Source: Candidatus Nanopelagicales bacterium
Lineage (GTDB): Bacteria > Actinomycetota > Actinomycetes > Nanopelagicales > Nanopelagicaceae
Assembly (NCBI GenBank): GCA_030830475.1
Contig: JAURMX010000035.1
Location: forward strand, 36,682-100,681
DNA: 64,000 bases
Reading direction: 5' to 3'
Shown piece after piece: positions 9,719 to 17,133 of the stretch. Within the stretch, counting starts at the first letter, position 1, and each line of letters opens with the position of its first letter. The translations under genes and the position numbers were made by a program. The notes under the pieces are model-generated. The model ran no database searches. It was given only the letters and a program-made list of their open reading frames with translations, and was not told where the DNA came from.

Positions 9719-11158
9719 ATGCGCCGCGCCAAAATTGTTTGCACTATGGGTCCTGCCGTTGAATCTGAGGAGAAGGCAGCCCAGCTCATTGCAGCGGGTA
9801 TGAATGTGGCTCGTTTGAACCTTTCTCACGGCGGTTATGAGGAGCATCAAAATCGCCTAAATCTCATACGCAAAGCGGCGGCCGATGCAGGTAAACCGGT
9901 CGCAATTTTGGTGGATCTACAGGGCCCCAAAATTCGCTTAGGTCGATTTGAGAATGGTCCTCACGATTTGAGCCGTGGCGATATTTTTACAATTACTACA
10001 GATGAAATATCTGGGACCAAAGAGCGAGTCGGAACAACTTACAAAGGATTGCCAGGGGATTGTCGTAAAGGCGATCGCATTTTGATCGATGATGGAAAGG
10101 TCACCGTTGAAGTTATCGAAGTTAAGGGCAATGATGTTGTTACCAAAGTAATTGAGCCCGGTCCAGTCTCCAACAATAAGGGCATTAATCTTCCTGGAGT
10201 TGCCGTTTCTGTACCAGCAATGTCAGAGAAAGATAAAGAGGATCTACGTTGGGGGTTGAAAGCAGGGGCGGATTTCATCGCACTTTCATTTGTTCGCTCA
10301 GCAAAAGATATTGTTGATGTGCATCAAATTATGGATGAGGTCGGAAACCGAGTTCCCGTAATTGCCAAAATAGAAAAACCTCAGGCCGTTGAAAACTTAG
10401 AGGAGATTGTTGCGGCATTTGATGGCATTATGGTGGCGCGTGGCGACTTAGGTGTTGAAATGCCAATCGAAGATATTCCACTTGTACAAAAACGTTGCGT
10501 GACCTTGGCACGTGAAAATGCCAAACCGGTTATCGTGGCTACTCAGATGCTGGACTCAATGATCACTAACTCTCGCCCAACACGTGCGGAAGCAACGGAT
10601 TGCGCCAATGCGGTTTTGGACGGAGCAGATGCACTGATGCTTTCTGGCGAGACTAGTGTTGGCGACTTTGCAATTGAAGCGGTTCAAACTATGGCTCGAA
10701 TCATCCAAAAAACAGAACAAGAGGCTCTACATCTAATTCCAGCTTTACAACACAATCCAAGAACCAAAGGTGGGGCAATAACTAAAGCTGCTACCGAGGT
10801 AGGTCTGACAGTTGGAGCAAAGTTCCTAGCTGCATTTACAAAATCAGGAGATTCTGCGCGCCGTATGTCCCGCCTGCGATCACCAATTCCCATTCTCGCG
10901 CTAACCCCAGATGCTGAAACCTTCAATCAAATGTCTTTAACTTGGGGCGTCGAGCCAATCCTTACCCCACTAGTTACAACCACCGATGAAATGGTCAAGC
11001 AGGTTGATTCCATAGTTCTTGAATCCCAAAGAGTCGCAAAGGGTGAGTTGATTCTCATTGTGGCGGGCTCTCCTCCTGGGATTCCAGGTTCAACTAATGC
11101 GATGCGGGTTCATCAAGTAGGAGATGCTGTAGGTGGCGTAGCTCCGGCATATCGTTAG
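9719..11158 (+). CDS. pyk: Pyruvate kinase
   Basis: Pyruvate kinase converts phosphoenolpyruvate and ADP to pyruvate and ATP, the last step of glycolysis. The 479-residue product has the N-terminal RRAKIVCTMGP motif, the small B domain (about 70-165), the active-site helix IEKPQAVEN, the MVARGDLGVE motif, the ATQMLDSM segment and the C-terminal allosteric domain. Length is normal. The ATG sits directly on a predicted transcription start, with no Shine-Dalgarno, so translation is probably leaderless. It is followed by a tRNA gene and the ANTAR regulator. Confidence 0.97.
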   Translation: MRRAKIVCTMGPAVESEEKAAQLIAAGMNVARLNLSHGGYEEHQNRLNLIRKAAADAGKPVAILVDLQGPKIRLGRFENGPHDLSRGDIFTITTDEISGTKERVGTTYKGLPGDCRKGDRILIDDGKVTVEVIEVKGNDVVTKVIEPGPVSNNKGINLPGVAVSVPAMSEKDKEDLRWGLKAGADFIALSFVRSAKDIVDVHQIMDEVGNRVPVIAKIEKPQAVENLEEIVAAFDGIMVARGDLGVEMPIEDIPLVQKRCVTLARENAKPVIVATQMLDSMITNSRPTRAEATDCANAVLDGADALMLSGETSVGDFAIEAVQTMARIIQKTEQEALHLIPALQHNPRTKGGAITKAATEVGLTVGAKFLAAFTKSGDSARRMSRLRSPIPILALTPDAETFNQMSLTWGVEPILTPLVTTTDEMVKQVDSIVLESQRVAKGELILIVAGSPPGIPGSTNAMRVHQVGDAVGGVAPAYR

Positions 11159-11161
11159 AAT
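11156..11161 (+). promoter_or_regulatory. Possible -10 box TAGAAT for the tRNA gene
   Basis: TAGAAT overlaps the pyk stop codon and would start transcription near 11168, ten bases ahead of the tRNA. No clear -35 is present 17 bases upstream. The tRNA could instead be read through from pyk. Confidence 0.35.
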
Positions 11162-11177
11162 AAGAAGTGTAGAACCA

Positions 11178-11250
11178 GCCTCGGTACTCCAACGGTAGAG
11201 AGGGCAGTCTCAAACACTGCATAGTGTCGGTTCAAATCCGACTCGAGGCA
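11178..11250 (+). tRNA. tRNA with anticodon CAA (Leu by anticodon) and a short variable loop
   Basis: The 73-base gene folds as a full cloverleaf. The acceptor stem is GCCTCGG with TCGAGGC plus discriminator A. The anticodon stem is GCAGT/ACTGC with loop CTCAAAC, giving anticodon CAA at 11211-11213 with U33. The T arm is GTCGG/CCGAC with loop TTCAAAT. The variable region is only five bases (ATAGT, 11221-11225), so this is a class I shape, whereas bacterial leucine tRNAs are normally class II with a long variable arm. The D stem is weak, with three pairs (CTC/GAG). CCA is not encoded. The CDS of the ANTAR regulator begins two bases after the discriminator. Leucine is assigned from the anticodon only; the charging enzyme is uncertain. 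Confidence 0.85.
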
Positions 11251-11251
11251 C

Positions 11252-11845
11252 ATGTCATCTGAAACTTCAGTTAAATATCGGATCTTGGTTGCTGAAGATG
11301 AAACCTTAATCCGCATGGATCTATTTGAGATGCTTACCGAAGCCGGATATGAGGTAATTGCTCAGGCATCAAATGGTGAAGAGGCAATTAACTTAGCCAA
11401 TCTTCATAAACCCGATTTAGCGATATTGGATGTCAAGATGCCGGTATTAGATGGAATCTCCGCCGCTGAAAAGATTATTTCAGTATCTCCAGTACTCATG
11501 CTCACGGCATTTAGTCAAAAAGATTTAGTAGATCGTGCTAGAGATGCCGGAGCCATGGCCTATGTTGTTAAGCCTTTTACAATCAATGACTTAACTCCGG
11601 CTATTGAAATCTCCATAAGTCGTCATCGCCAAATGAAATCCTTAGAGGCAGAGGTTGCAGATCTACACGACAGGTTAGAAACCCGAAAGGTAATTGATCG
11701 GGCTAAGGGAATATTGATGCAGGCCTTAAACCTCTCGGAGCCCGAGGCCTTTTCCTGGATTCAGAGGGCCGCAATGGACCGTCGAATCACAATGAAAGAG
11801 GTTGCCGAAGCAGTAATCAATCCCAGTGCTGCGCTTGATAAATAA
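11252..11845 (+). CDS. pdtaR: ANTAR-domain response regulator (PdtaR-like)
   Basis: The 197-residue protein has an N-terminal receiver domain with acidic pocket residues in VAEDE, phosphoacceptor Asp60 in DLAILDVKMP, the switch motif LTAFSQ and Lys in VVKPF. A coiled linker (about 128-145) and a C-terminal ANTAR domain (about 140-190, RAKGILMQ...AFSWIQRAAMDRRITM) follow. ANTAR domains bind paired hairpins in mRNA leaders and prevent termination; Mycobacterium PdtaR is the close relative, paired with a PdtaS kinase not seen here. The ATG lies one base beyond the tRNA 3' end, leaving no room for a ribosome binding site, so the mRNA is either leaderless or released by tRNA processing. Confidence 0.93.
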   Translation: MSSETSVKYRILVAEDETLIRMDLFEMLTEAGYEVIAQASNGEEAINLANLHKPDLAILDVKMPVLDGISAAEKIISVSPVLMLTAFSQKDLVDRARDAGAMAYVVKPFTINDLTPAIEISISRHRQMKSLEAEVADLHDRLETRKVIDRAKGILMQALNLSEPEAFSWIQRAAMDRRITMKEVAEAVINPSAALDK

Positions 11846-11942
11846 GCCTTGTTTTGAGAGATTGCATCTCAAATAACGAGAAAGTTATCTGTTTTCAGCA
11901 TCTATTTCCTTGTGTCAATTGTGACTCTGCCGTTAGCCTTCA

Positions 11943-11962
11943 CCCCTCCCTGTCCCAGGGGG
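11943..11962 (+). promoter_or_regulatory. GC-rich hairpin in the livJ leader
   Basis: CCCTG at 11948-11952 pairs with CAGGG at 11956-11960 around a three-base loop, and the stem extends by T-G and C-G pairs to about 11946/11962. It lies 25 bases before the livJ start codon. An alternative pairing CCCCT/AGGGG is also possible. It could modulate message stability or translation; no U-tract follows, so it is not an ordinary terminator. Confidence 0.35.
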
Positions 11963-11986
11963 CATGATCATGAAGAAAGGTATTAC

Positions 11987-13135
11987 ATGAAAAAGCGTGG
12001 CCTAATTTCGGTTGCTGCAGCAGCCGCATTGGCAGCTGCTTCACTGGTTGCTTATGCACCAGCGTCAAATGCAGCCGCTAAGACAATCACCCTCGCATTT
12101 CAAGGTCCACTAACTGGAGAAGAAGCTCAGGTTGGTCAGGATGAGTTAGCTGGCATGCTCTATGCAGTCAAGCTATTTAATGCGAAGAACAAGGGTAAGT
12201 ATGTAGTTAAGGTAGTTCGTGCAGATGACCAGGGCGATCCTGCTCAAGCTGCAAAGGTAGCTCCTGGTATTGCTTCCAATAAGAAAGTTATTGGTCTAGT
12301 AGGAGCGGCTTACTCAGGTGCAACAATTGCATCTCTACCTTTCTACAAGCAGCGTAACCTTGCAATGGTTTCTCCTTCTGCAACACGTGTATCAATCACA
12401 GATCCTGCAGCCGGAGCAATTGGTTTCCCTGTATTCCACCGTGTTGTTGTAACTGACAAGGTTCAGGGCCCATCTCTATTCAAGCTTGCAACCAAGGGTG
12501 TTTCATCACCTAAGGTATTCGTAGTTGATGATCAATCAGCTTACGGTGTTGGCCTTGTTGATTACATGAAGCCAGGAATTCCTGCTGGACAATCAGCTGG
12601 TTTTGACTCCGTTTCAGATAAGACCACAGACTGGTCTGCAACAATTGCAAAGGTTAAGACCGCTGGTGCAAACGTAGTTATTTACACCGGTTACTTCCCA
12701 CAGGCTGCTGTGTTCTTCAAGCAGCTACGTGATAGCGGTTACACCGGAGTTCTAGCAGGTGGCGACGGAGTTCTAAGCCCAAGCTTTGTAACTTTGGCAC
12801 CAGCTTCAGTTCTTGAGGGTGTACGTCTAACAGCAGGAACTGTTCCTCTTGCTGATATCTCAGATAAGTTGGAAGCAGATTTCCAGAAGAAGATGGGCAA
12901 GGCTTCAGGTGTTTATGCAGCTGAGTCAATCGATGCCACAAACATCTTCCTAAGCTGCGTTTCAAAGGGTGTTTCCACTCGCGCTGCAATGTTGAAATGC
13001 GTCAAGAAGTTCAAAGGTAAGTCCTTAACCGGAGCAAACCTAAGCTTCGATAAGAACGGCGACGTTGCTGGTGGCGTTATGAACGGCTTTGAAGTTAAGG
13101 CTGGAAAGATCGTATTCACCGGTCCAGTAAAGTAA
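11987..13135 (+). CDS. livJ: Branched-chain amino acid-type ABC transporter, substrate-binding protein
   Basis: This 382-residue secreted protein captures the substrate for the LivHMGF importer that follows. A signal peptide (KKRG, a hydrophobic alanine-rich core, then ASNAAA as a type I cleavage site near residue 30) precedes a periplasmic-binding-protein type 1 fold with the ITLAFQGPLTG start and VGAAYSGATI ligand loop. There is no lipobox cysteine. I choose the ATG at 11987, because AGAAAGG lies six bases upstream and the signal peptide begins there; an in-frame GTG at 11912 would only add 25 unlike residues. Codon use differs from neighbours in being biased to highly used codons, consistent with strong expression. 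True substrate could be amino acids, amides or urea. Confidence 0.93.
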   Translation: MKKRGLISVAAAAALAAASLVAYAPASNAAAKTITLAFQGPLTGEEAQVGQDELAGMLYAVKLFNAKNKGKYVVKVVRADDQGDPAQAAKVAPGIASNKKVIGLVGAAYSGATIASLPFYKQRNLAMVSPSATRVSITDPAAGAIGFPVFHRVVVTDKVQGPSLFKLATKGVSSPKVFVVDDQSAYGVGLVDYMKPGIPAGQSAGFDSVSDKTTDWSATIAKVKTAGANVVIYTGYFPQAAVFFKQLRDSGYTGVLAGGDGVLSPSFVTLAPASVLEGVRLTAGTVPLADISDKLEADFQKKMGKASGVYAAESIDATNIFLSCVSKGVSTRAAMLKCVKKFKGKSLTGANLSFDKNGDVAGGVMNGFEVKAGKIVFTGPVK

Positions 13136-13150
13136 TAAAGTAGCAAAGTT

Positions 13151-13184
13151 ATTTCGGCGGGTCTCGATTGGGGCCCGCCGAAAT
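13151..13184 (+). terminator. Strong hairpin between livJ and livH
   Basis: ATTTCGGCGGG at 13151-13161 pairs perfectly with CCCGCCGAAAT at 13174-13184 (11 pairs, extendable by T-G and C-G), followed at 13192 by a short T-run. It sits 15 bases after the livJ stop. Such a hairpin would stop part of transcription and protect the livJ message 3' end, giving more binding protein than permease from one promoter. Confidence 0.8.
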
Positions 13185-13230
13185 CTCATTAATTTTTACC
13201 TTCAAATGCAAAGAATAGGAAGTCGATAAA

Positions 13231-14181
13231 TTGTTTGGAAACTTTCTTGATCAATTCTGGTCTTTGACCTTCGGTGGTTTAAGCCTCGGATTCATCTACA
13301 TTCTCATTGCTTTGGGTTACACAATGGTTTACGGAGTTCTGCGCATGATCAACTTTGCGAACTCGGAAGTTTTCATGGTTGGCACCTTTGCCACGATCAT
13401 CATTATTAGAGATGTATTTAAATTTACCCAGACCTCTGAGTACGCTACGGGTCCAAGATTGTGGTTGATACTTGGCACTGCGCTTATCGCTTCCATGCTA
13501 GTTTCAGGAATTCTTTCTGTACTAATCGAGCTTGTTGCATACCGTCGTCTGCGAAGAATGAACTCGGGAATTCTTGCCCCATTAATTTCTGCAATTGGCG
13601 TTTCTATGGTCTTGGCTGAGTCCATGCGCATTATGACCGATTCCCGTCCAGTAGCCAGCCCTCGCGCCATGGAGAAATCCTTCATTGGCAAGTTTTTTGA
13701 TGCTGATATCCGCTTGGATAACACCATTATCATCGTAGCTGCGATTATTTTGCTAGCAATCCTCATGGCATTTGTTAACAAGACCCGTCTTGGTAAAGCT
13801 ATCCGAGCTGTCTCTATGAACGGTAACGCAGCCAAATTGATGGGTATCAATATTGATGGCGTTGTATCAATAACTTTCTTGGTGGGTGGATTGATGACCG
13901 GTGCCGCTGGCTTTTTCTATGTTTTGAAGTATGAAAACAGCAGTTTCAGCATTGGTTTTGAGCTAGGTATAGCTGCCTTCACCGCTGCAATCTTGGGCGG
14001 AATTGGAAACATCAAAGGTGCTTTCTATGGAGGTTTGGTCCTAGGCCTCCTTGAAACCTACGCTTCATTCTTCCTTGGTACCCAATGGAAGGCCGTTACG
14101 GTATTCGTGATTCTGGTTTTAGTTCTGTACACAAGACCGAATGGATTATTCGGTGAAGCTATGACGCAATCGAGGGCATAA
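13231..14181 (+). CDS. livH: Branched-chain amino acid-type ABC transporter permease LivH
   Basis: A 316-residue integral membrane protein forming half of the translocation channel. It has the LivH-type start FGNFLDQFWSLTFGGLSLGFIYILIALGYT-like topology (about eight hydrophobic segments), the segment GVLRMINFANSEVFMVGTF, and the cytoplasmic EAA-like loop KTRLGKAIRAVSMNGNAAKLMGIN that contacts the ATPases. The TTG start at 13231 is supported by AGGAAG about ten bases upstream. The stop overlaps the livM start by one base (TAATG). Confidence 0.93.
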   Translation: MFGNFLDQFWSLTFGGLSLGFIYILIALGYTMVYGVLRMINFANSEVFMVGTFATIIIIRDVFKFTQTSEYATGPRLWLILGTALIASMLVSGILSVLIELVAYRRLRRMNSGILAPLISAIGVSMVLAESMRIMTDSRPVASPRAMEKSFIGKFFDADIRLDNTIIIVAAIILLAILMAFVNKTRLGKAIRAVSMNGNAAKLMGINIDGVVSITFLVGGLMTGAAGFFYVLKYENSSFSIGFELGIAAFTAAILGGIGNIKGAFYGGLVLGLLETYASFFLGTQWKAVTVFVILVLVLYTRPNGLFGEAMTQSRA

Positions 14182-15197
14182 TGATAAATCTTCGAGATAA
14201 AGGCGCAGATATCTGGGAACGTTCAAACCGTATTGAGCGCACCTTCATTGCATTGGGTTTCATTGCCTTAGCAGCCTCTTTGCCATTTTTCGGCGGAACA
14301 TTCCTAAACACACCAATCGCTGATTATGAATCAGTTTTGGTTTATCCAATCGCAATGTTTGTACTGATGGCTATTGGCCTAAATATTGTTATTGGAAAGA
14401 GCGGATTGCTTGATTTGGGATATGTAGCCTTTTTCGCCATTGGTGCTTACACAATGGGATTACTTGGAACTAGAACAAGTTTGAATACCTGGGAGATCTT
14501 GCCAATCGGAATTGCGATGGCGATGTTTTCTGGTGTCATTCTTGGAGTTCCCGCGTTAAAGCTACGTGGAGATTATCTGGCCATTATTACGCTTGGTTTT
14601 GGCGAAATCGTCCGCATAGTCGCACTCAATCTAGGAACGCTGGGTCGTTCGGAAGGTATTTTGAATATCCCAACCCCGCCATCAGTATTTGGTGTCGAGT
14701 ACAGTTTTGATAGTCATCGCATCTACTACTGGACGCTTCTGATACTTATTCTTTTCGCAATCTGGATGGTACGCAGATTATCTGTCCGTCGCGCCGGAAG
14801 AGCGTGGGAGTCCATTAGACAGGATGAAGATGCGGCGGAATTAATGGGTGTTCCAACCTTCAAATACAAGGTATGGGCATTCGTGCTGGGAGCCTCTGTC
14901 GGTGGAGCAGCTGGTGTGTTTTATGCATCAAAAACCCTATTTATCGCGCCAGATAATTTCACTCTTCAGATTTCTATCTTGATTCTGGCCTGCGTTGTTT
15001 TCGGCGGCATGGGAAATATCTGGGGAGTAATTCTGGGAGCTGTTATTTTGGGTTATCTACCTGATCGCATCCGCTTCTTATCGGATGCCCGACTCTTGGT
15101 TTTTGGCTTAGTGCTGGTAATCATGATGAACCTACGTCCTGATGGCTTGCTACCACGTAAAAAACGTGAGAAGCCACTTCCAAAGCAGGTGCAATAA
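14181..15197 (+). CDS. livM: Branched-chain amino acid-type ABC transporter permease LivM
   Basis: The second permease, 338 residues with 8-10 hydrophobic segments. LivM hallmarks are the [16 protein letters not shown] segment ([21 protein letters not shown] near residue 70), [21 protein letters not shown], and the coupling loop [22 protein letters not shown]. It starts on ATG overlapping livH and ends overlapping livG, each by one base, so the permease and ATPase genes form one coupled operon. Confidence 0.93.
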   Translation: MINLRDKGADIWERSNRIERTFIALGFIALAASLPFFGGTFLNTPIADYESVLVYPIAMFVLMAIGLNIVIGKSGLLDLGYVAFFAIGAYTMGLLGTRTSLNTWEILPIGIAMAMFSGVILGVPALKLRGDYLAIITLGFGEIVRIVALNLGTLGRSEGILNIPTPPSVFGVEYSFDSHRIYYWTLLILILFAIWMVRRLSVRRAGRAWESIRQDEDAAELMGVPTFKYKVWAFVLGASVGGAAGVFYASKTLFIAPDNFTLQISILILACVVFGGMGNIWGVILGAVILGYLPDRIRFLSDARLLVFGLVLVIMMNLRPDGLLPRKKREKPLPKQVQ

Positions 15198-15973
15198 TGT
15201 CTAATTCCATAATCTCATTAAAGAATGTAACAATGAAGTTCGGTGGCGTTACCGCCCTGAACGATGTCACCTTTGATGTAAAGCAAGGTGAGATTTTGGG
15301 TTTAATCGGACCTAATGGTGCTGGAAAAACGACGGTGTTCAATGTGATCACTGGGGTTTATCAGATTACCTCCGGAGCTATCGATTTTGATGGCAAATCT
15401 CTATCTGGCACAAAGCGTTACAAAATTACCAAGCGTGGCATCGCTAGAACTTTCCAGAACATCCGTTTGTGGGGAGATATGACAGCGCTGGAAAATGTTG
15501 TCACCGCAACCGATACCCACAAGAAGTCAGGGTTGCTAAGCGGTTTGTTTGGAATGCCTATCTCTCGAAAAGAGGAGAAGCGAGACAAAGCCCGCGCTCA
15601 GGAACTTCTTGATTTCATAGGCATCGGAGAGTACGCCGATCGTTTGGCACGTAATCTGCCTTACGGAGTTCAGCGTCGACTGGAGATTGCAAGAGCGCTG
15701 GGTACAAATCCCAAACTAGTTCTACTTGATGAACCAGCTGCAGGTTTCAATCCATCAGAAAAGGTTGAATTAGCAGCGACCATACGTAAGATTCGCGATG
15801 CCGGTTATACAGTTTTGCTTATTGAGCATGACATGTCATTGGTTATGAAGGTTTCCGACCGAGTAGTGGTTCTGGATTTCGGCCAGAAGATCGCAGATGA
15901 TGTACCAAACAAGGTTCAAAATGATCCACGAGTTATCGAAGCGTACTTAGGAGTGCCTGAAGATGCGTCTTGA
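15197..15973 (+). CDS. livG: Branched-chain amino acid-type ABC transporter ATPase LivG
   Basis: A 258-residue ABC ATPase with Walker [10 protein letters not shown] near residue 38, the LivG-specific [17 protein letters not shown] segment, a degenerate signature loop [16 protein letters not shown], Walker [14 protein letters not shown] and the H-loop IEHDMSLVM. The YGVQRR-type signature in place of LSGGQ is normal for LivG. It powers the LivHM channel together with LivF, which it overlaps by 11 bases. Confidence 0.95.
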   Translation: MSNSIISLKNVTMKFGGVTALNDVTFDVKQGEILGLIGPNGAGKTTVFNVITGVYQITSGAIDFDGKSLSGTKRYKITKRGIARTFQNIRLWGDMTALENVVTATDTHKKSGLLSGLFGMPISRKEEKRDKARAQELLDFIGIGEYADRLARNLPYGVQRRLEIARALGTNPKLVLLDEPAAGFNPSEKVELAATIRKIRDAGYTVLLIEHDMSLVMKVSDRVVVLDFGQKIADDVPNKVQNDPRVIEAYLGVPEDAS

Positions 15974-16691
15974 GATTAAGGATTTACGGGTTGCCTACGG
16001 CAAGATTGAGGCGCTTAAAGGGATTTCGATCACGGTTAATCAAGGTGAAATTGTCTCTCTTATTGGCGCTAATGGTGCTGGCAAGACCACGCTCCTGAAG
16101 ACCATCTCCGGAATATTGAATCCAACTTCAGGAAGCATTACCTATGATGGCGAGAGCATTCTGGGCCATAAAGCGCACCAGCGTGTACATCTGGGAATTT
16201 CTCAAGCACCAGAAGGCCGCGGAATTTTTCCTGGCCTGACAGTTCTGGAAAACCTTGAATTAGGTACTTATCACTTGAAATCAAAGAAGAGTGAGATGCA
16301 GGAAGACCTGGAAATGGTCTATGGACTTTTCCCGAGATTAAAAGAACGCATGACTCAGACTGGTGGAACACTTTCCGGTGGAGAGCAACAGATGTTGGCT
16401 ATTGGTAGAGCGCTGATGGCCAAGCCAAAGGTTTTGTTGCTTGATGAACCATCTATGGGTCTTGCGCCTCAGATGATTGCCAACATATTCCGCATCATCA
16501 CTCAAATTAATAAACTCGGCGTAACAATTCTTTTGGTTGAGCAGAACGCACAACAGGCGCTGTCTAGATCTGATCGGGCATATGTTCTTGAAACAGGTTC
16601 GATTACAAAAGAGGCTAAAGGTAAGGATCTACTAAATGATCCTCATGTTAAATCAGCTTACCTTGGTACTGGAGCTCACGAGCTCGATTAA
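15963..16691 (+). CDS. livF: Branched-chain amino acid-type ABC transporter ATPase LivF
   Basis: A 242-residue ABC ATPase with Walker A GANGAGKTTLLKT, Q-loop region ISQAPEGRGIFPGLTVLENL typical of LivF, signature LSGGEQQMLAIGRAL, Walker B VLLLDEPSMGLAP and H-loop LVEQNAQQAL. The ATG lies inside the end of livG. The stop codon ends at 16691 and the stop of the opposite-strand thioesterase begins at 16692, so the two convergent genes abut without any base between them and no terminator hairpin is visible. Confidence 0.95.
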   Translation: MRLEIKDLRVAYGKIEALKGISITVNQGEIVSLIGANGAGKTTLLKTISGILNPTSGSITYDGESILGHKAHQRVHLGISQAPEGRGIFPGLTVLENLELGTYHLKSKKSEMQEDLEMVYGLFPRLKERMTQTGGTLSGGEQQMLAIGRALMAKPKVLLLDEPSMGLAPQMIANIFRIITQINKLGVTILLVEQNAQQALSRSDRAYVLETGSITKEAKGKDLLNDPHVKSAYLGTGAHELD

Positions 16692-17096
16692 TCAACGCTC
16701 TGCGAGAATTAAACAGGTGATTCTTGCGGTGCAGGTTTTCTCACCTTTGTCATTCGTGATTTCAACGTTATAGGTGCAAAGGGTTTTGCCCAATGTAACT
16801 GCGGTCGCAACTCCGGTTACAACTCCTGAGGTTGCAGATTTATGATGACTGGCGTTGATCTCAATACCGACAATTCTTCTCGAGGGTCCAGCATGTAAGT
16901 GAGTGCCAACGGATCCCAGACTTTCAGCCAACACCACATTGGCACCTCCATGTAACAATCCAAAGGGCTGGGTATTTCCCTCGACCGGCATGGTTGCGAC
17001 GAGACGCTCGGGAGAGGCTTCGATGATTTCAATTCCCATTTTCTTGTCTAAGTCGCCTCGGCCACGTTCATTAAGAATCTGCATGAAGTCTGTCAT
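16692..17096 (-). CDS. Hotdog-fold thioesterase (PaaI/YdiI-like)
   Basis: A 134-residue single hotdog domain. The helix motif with HGGANVVLAESLGSVG near residues 50-65 (glutamate as catalytic base) and the GIEINASHHKSATSGVVTG strand region match the PaaI/YdiI/EntH acyl-CoA thioesterases. Substrate is unknown; aromatic or menaquinone-pathway CoA esters are possible. The ATG at 17096 is preferred over the GTG at 17114 because a TAGAAT -10 box lies seven bases upstream of the ATG, matching the leaderless pattern. It is divergent from polA. Confidence 0.85.
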   Translation of the reverse strand: MTDFMQILNERGRGDLDKKMGIEIIEASPERLVATMPVEGNTQPFGLLHGGANVVLAESLGSVGTHLHAGPSRRIVGIEINASHHKSATSGVVTGVATAVTLGKTLCTYNVEITNDKGEKTCTARITCLILAER

Positions 17097-17103
17097 GCGG
17101 GTA

Positions 17104-17109
17104 ATTCTA
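17104..17109 (-). promoter_or_regulatory. -10 box TAGAAT for leaderless thioesterase transcript
   Basis: On the minus strand TAGAAT is followed by seven bases and the ATG ending at 17096. It lies back-to-back with the polA -10 box 13 bases away, making a very tight divergent promoter pair. Confidence 0.5.
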
Positions 17110-17121
17110 GGCACGAATCTC

Positions 17122-17127
17122 TAGGAT
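17122..17127 (+). promoter_or_regulatory. -10 box TAGGAT for leaderless polA transcript
   Basis: TAGGAT is followed by six bases and the polA GTG at 17134. There is no purine-rich ribosome binding site in the gap. Confidence 0.55.
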
Positions 17128-17133
17128 TTACGG

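Noticed and set aside
11912..11986. N-terminal extension of livJ from an in-frame GTG at 11912
   Set aside because: The extra 25 residues are unlike any signal peptide and cover a GC-rich hairpin; ATG 11987 has a well-placed AGAAAGG and starts a proper signal peptide.
13329..13850. 173-codon open frame antisense to livH
   Set aside because: Shadow of a membrane protein gene; composition is what the complementary strand of hydrophobic codons yields.
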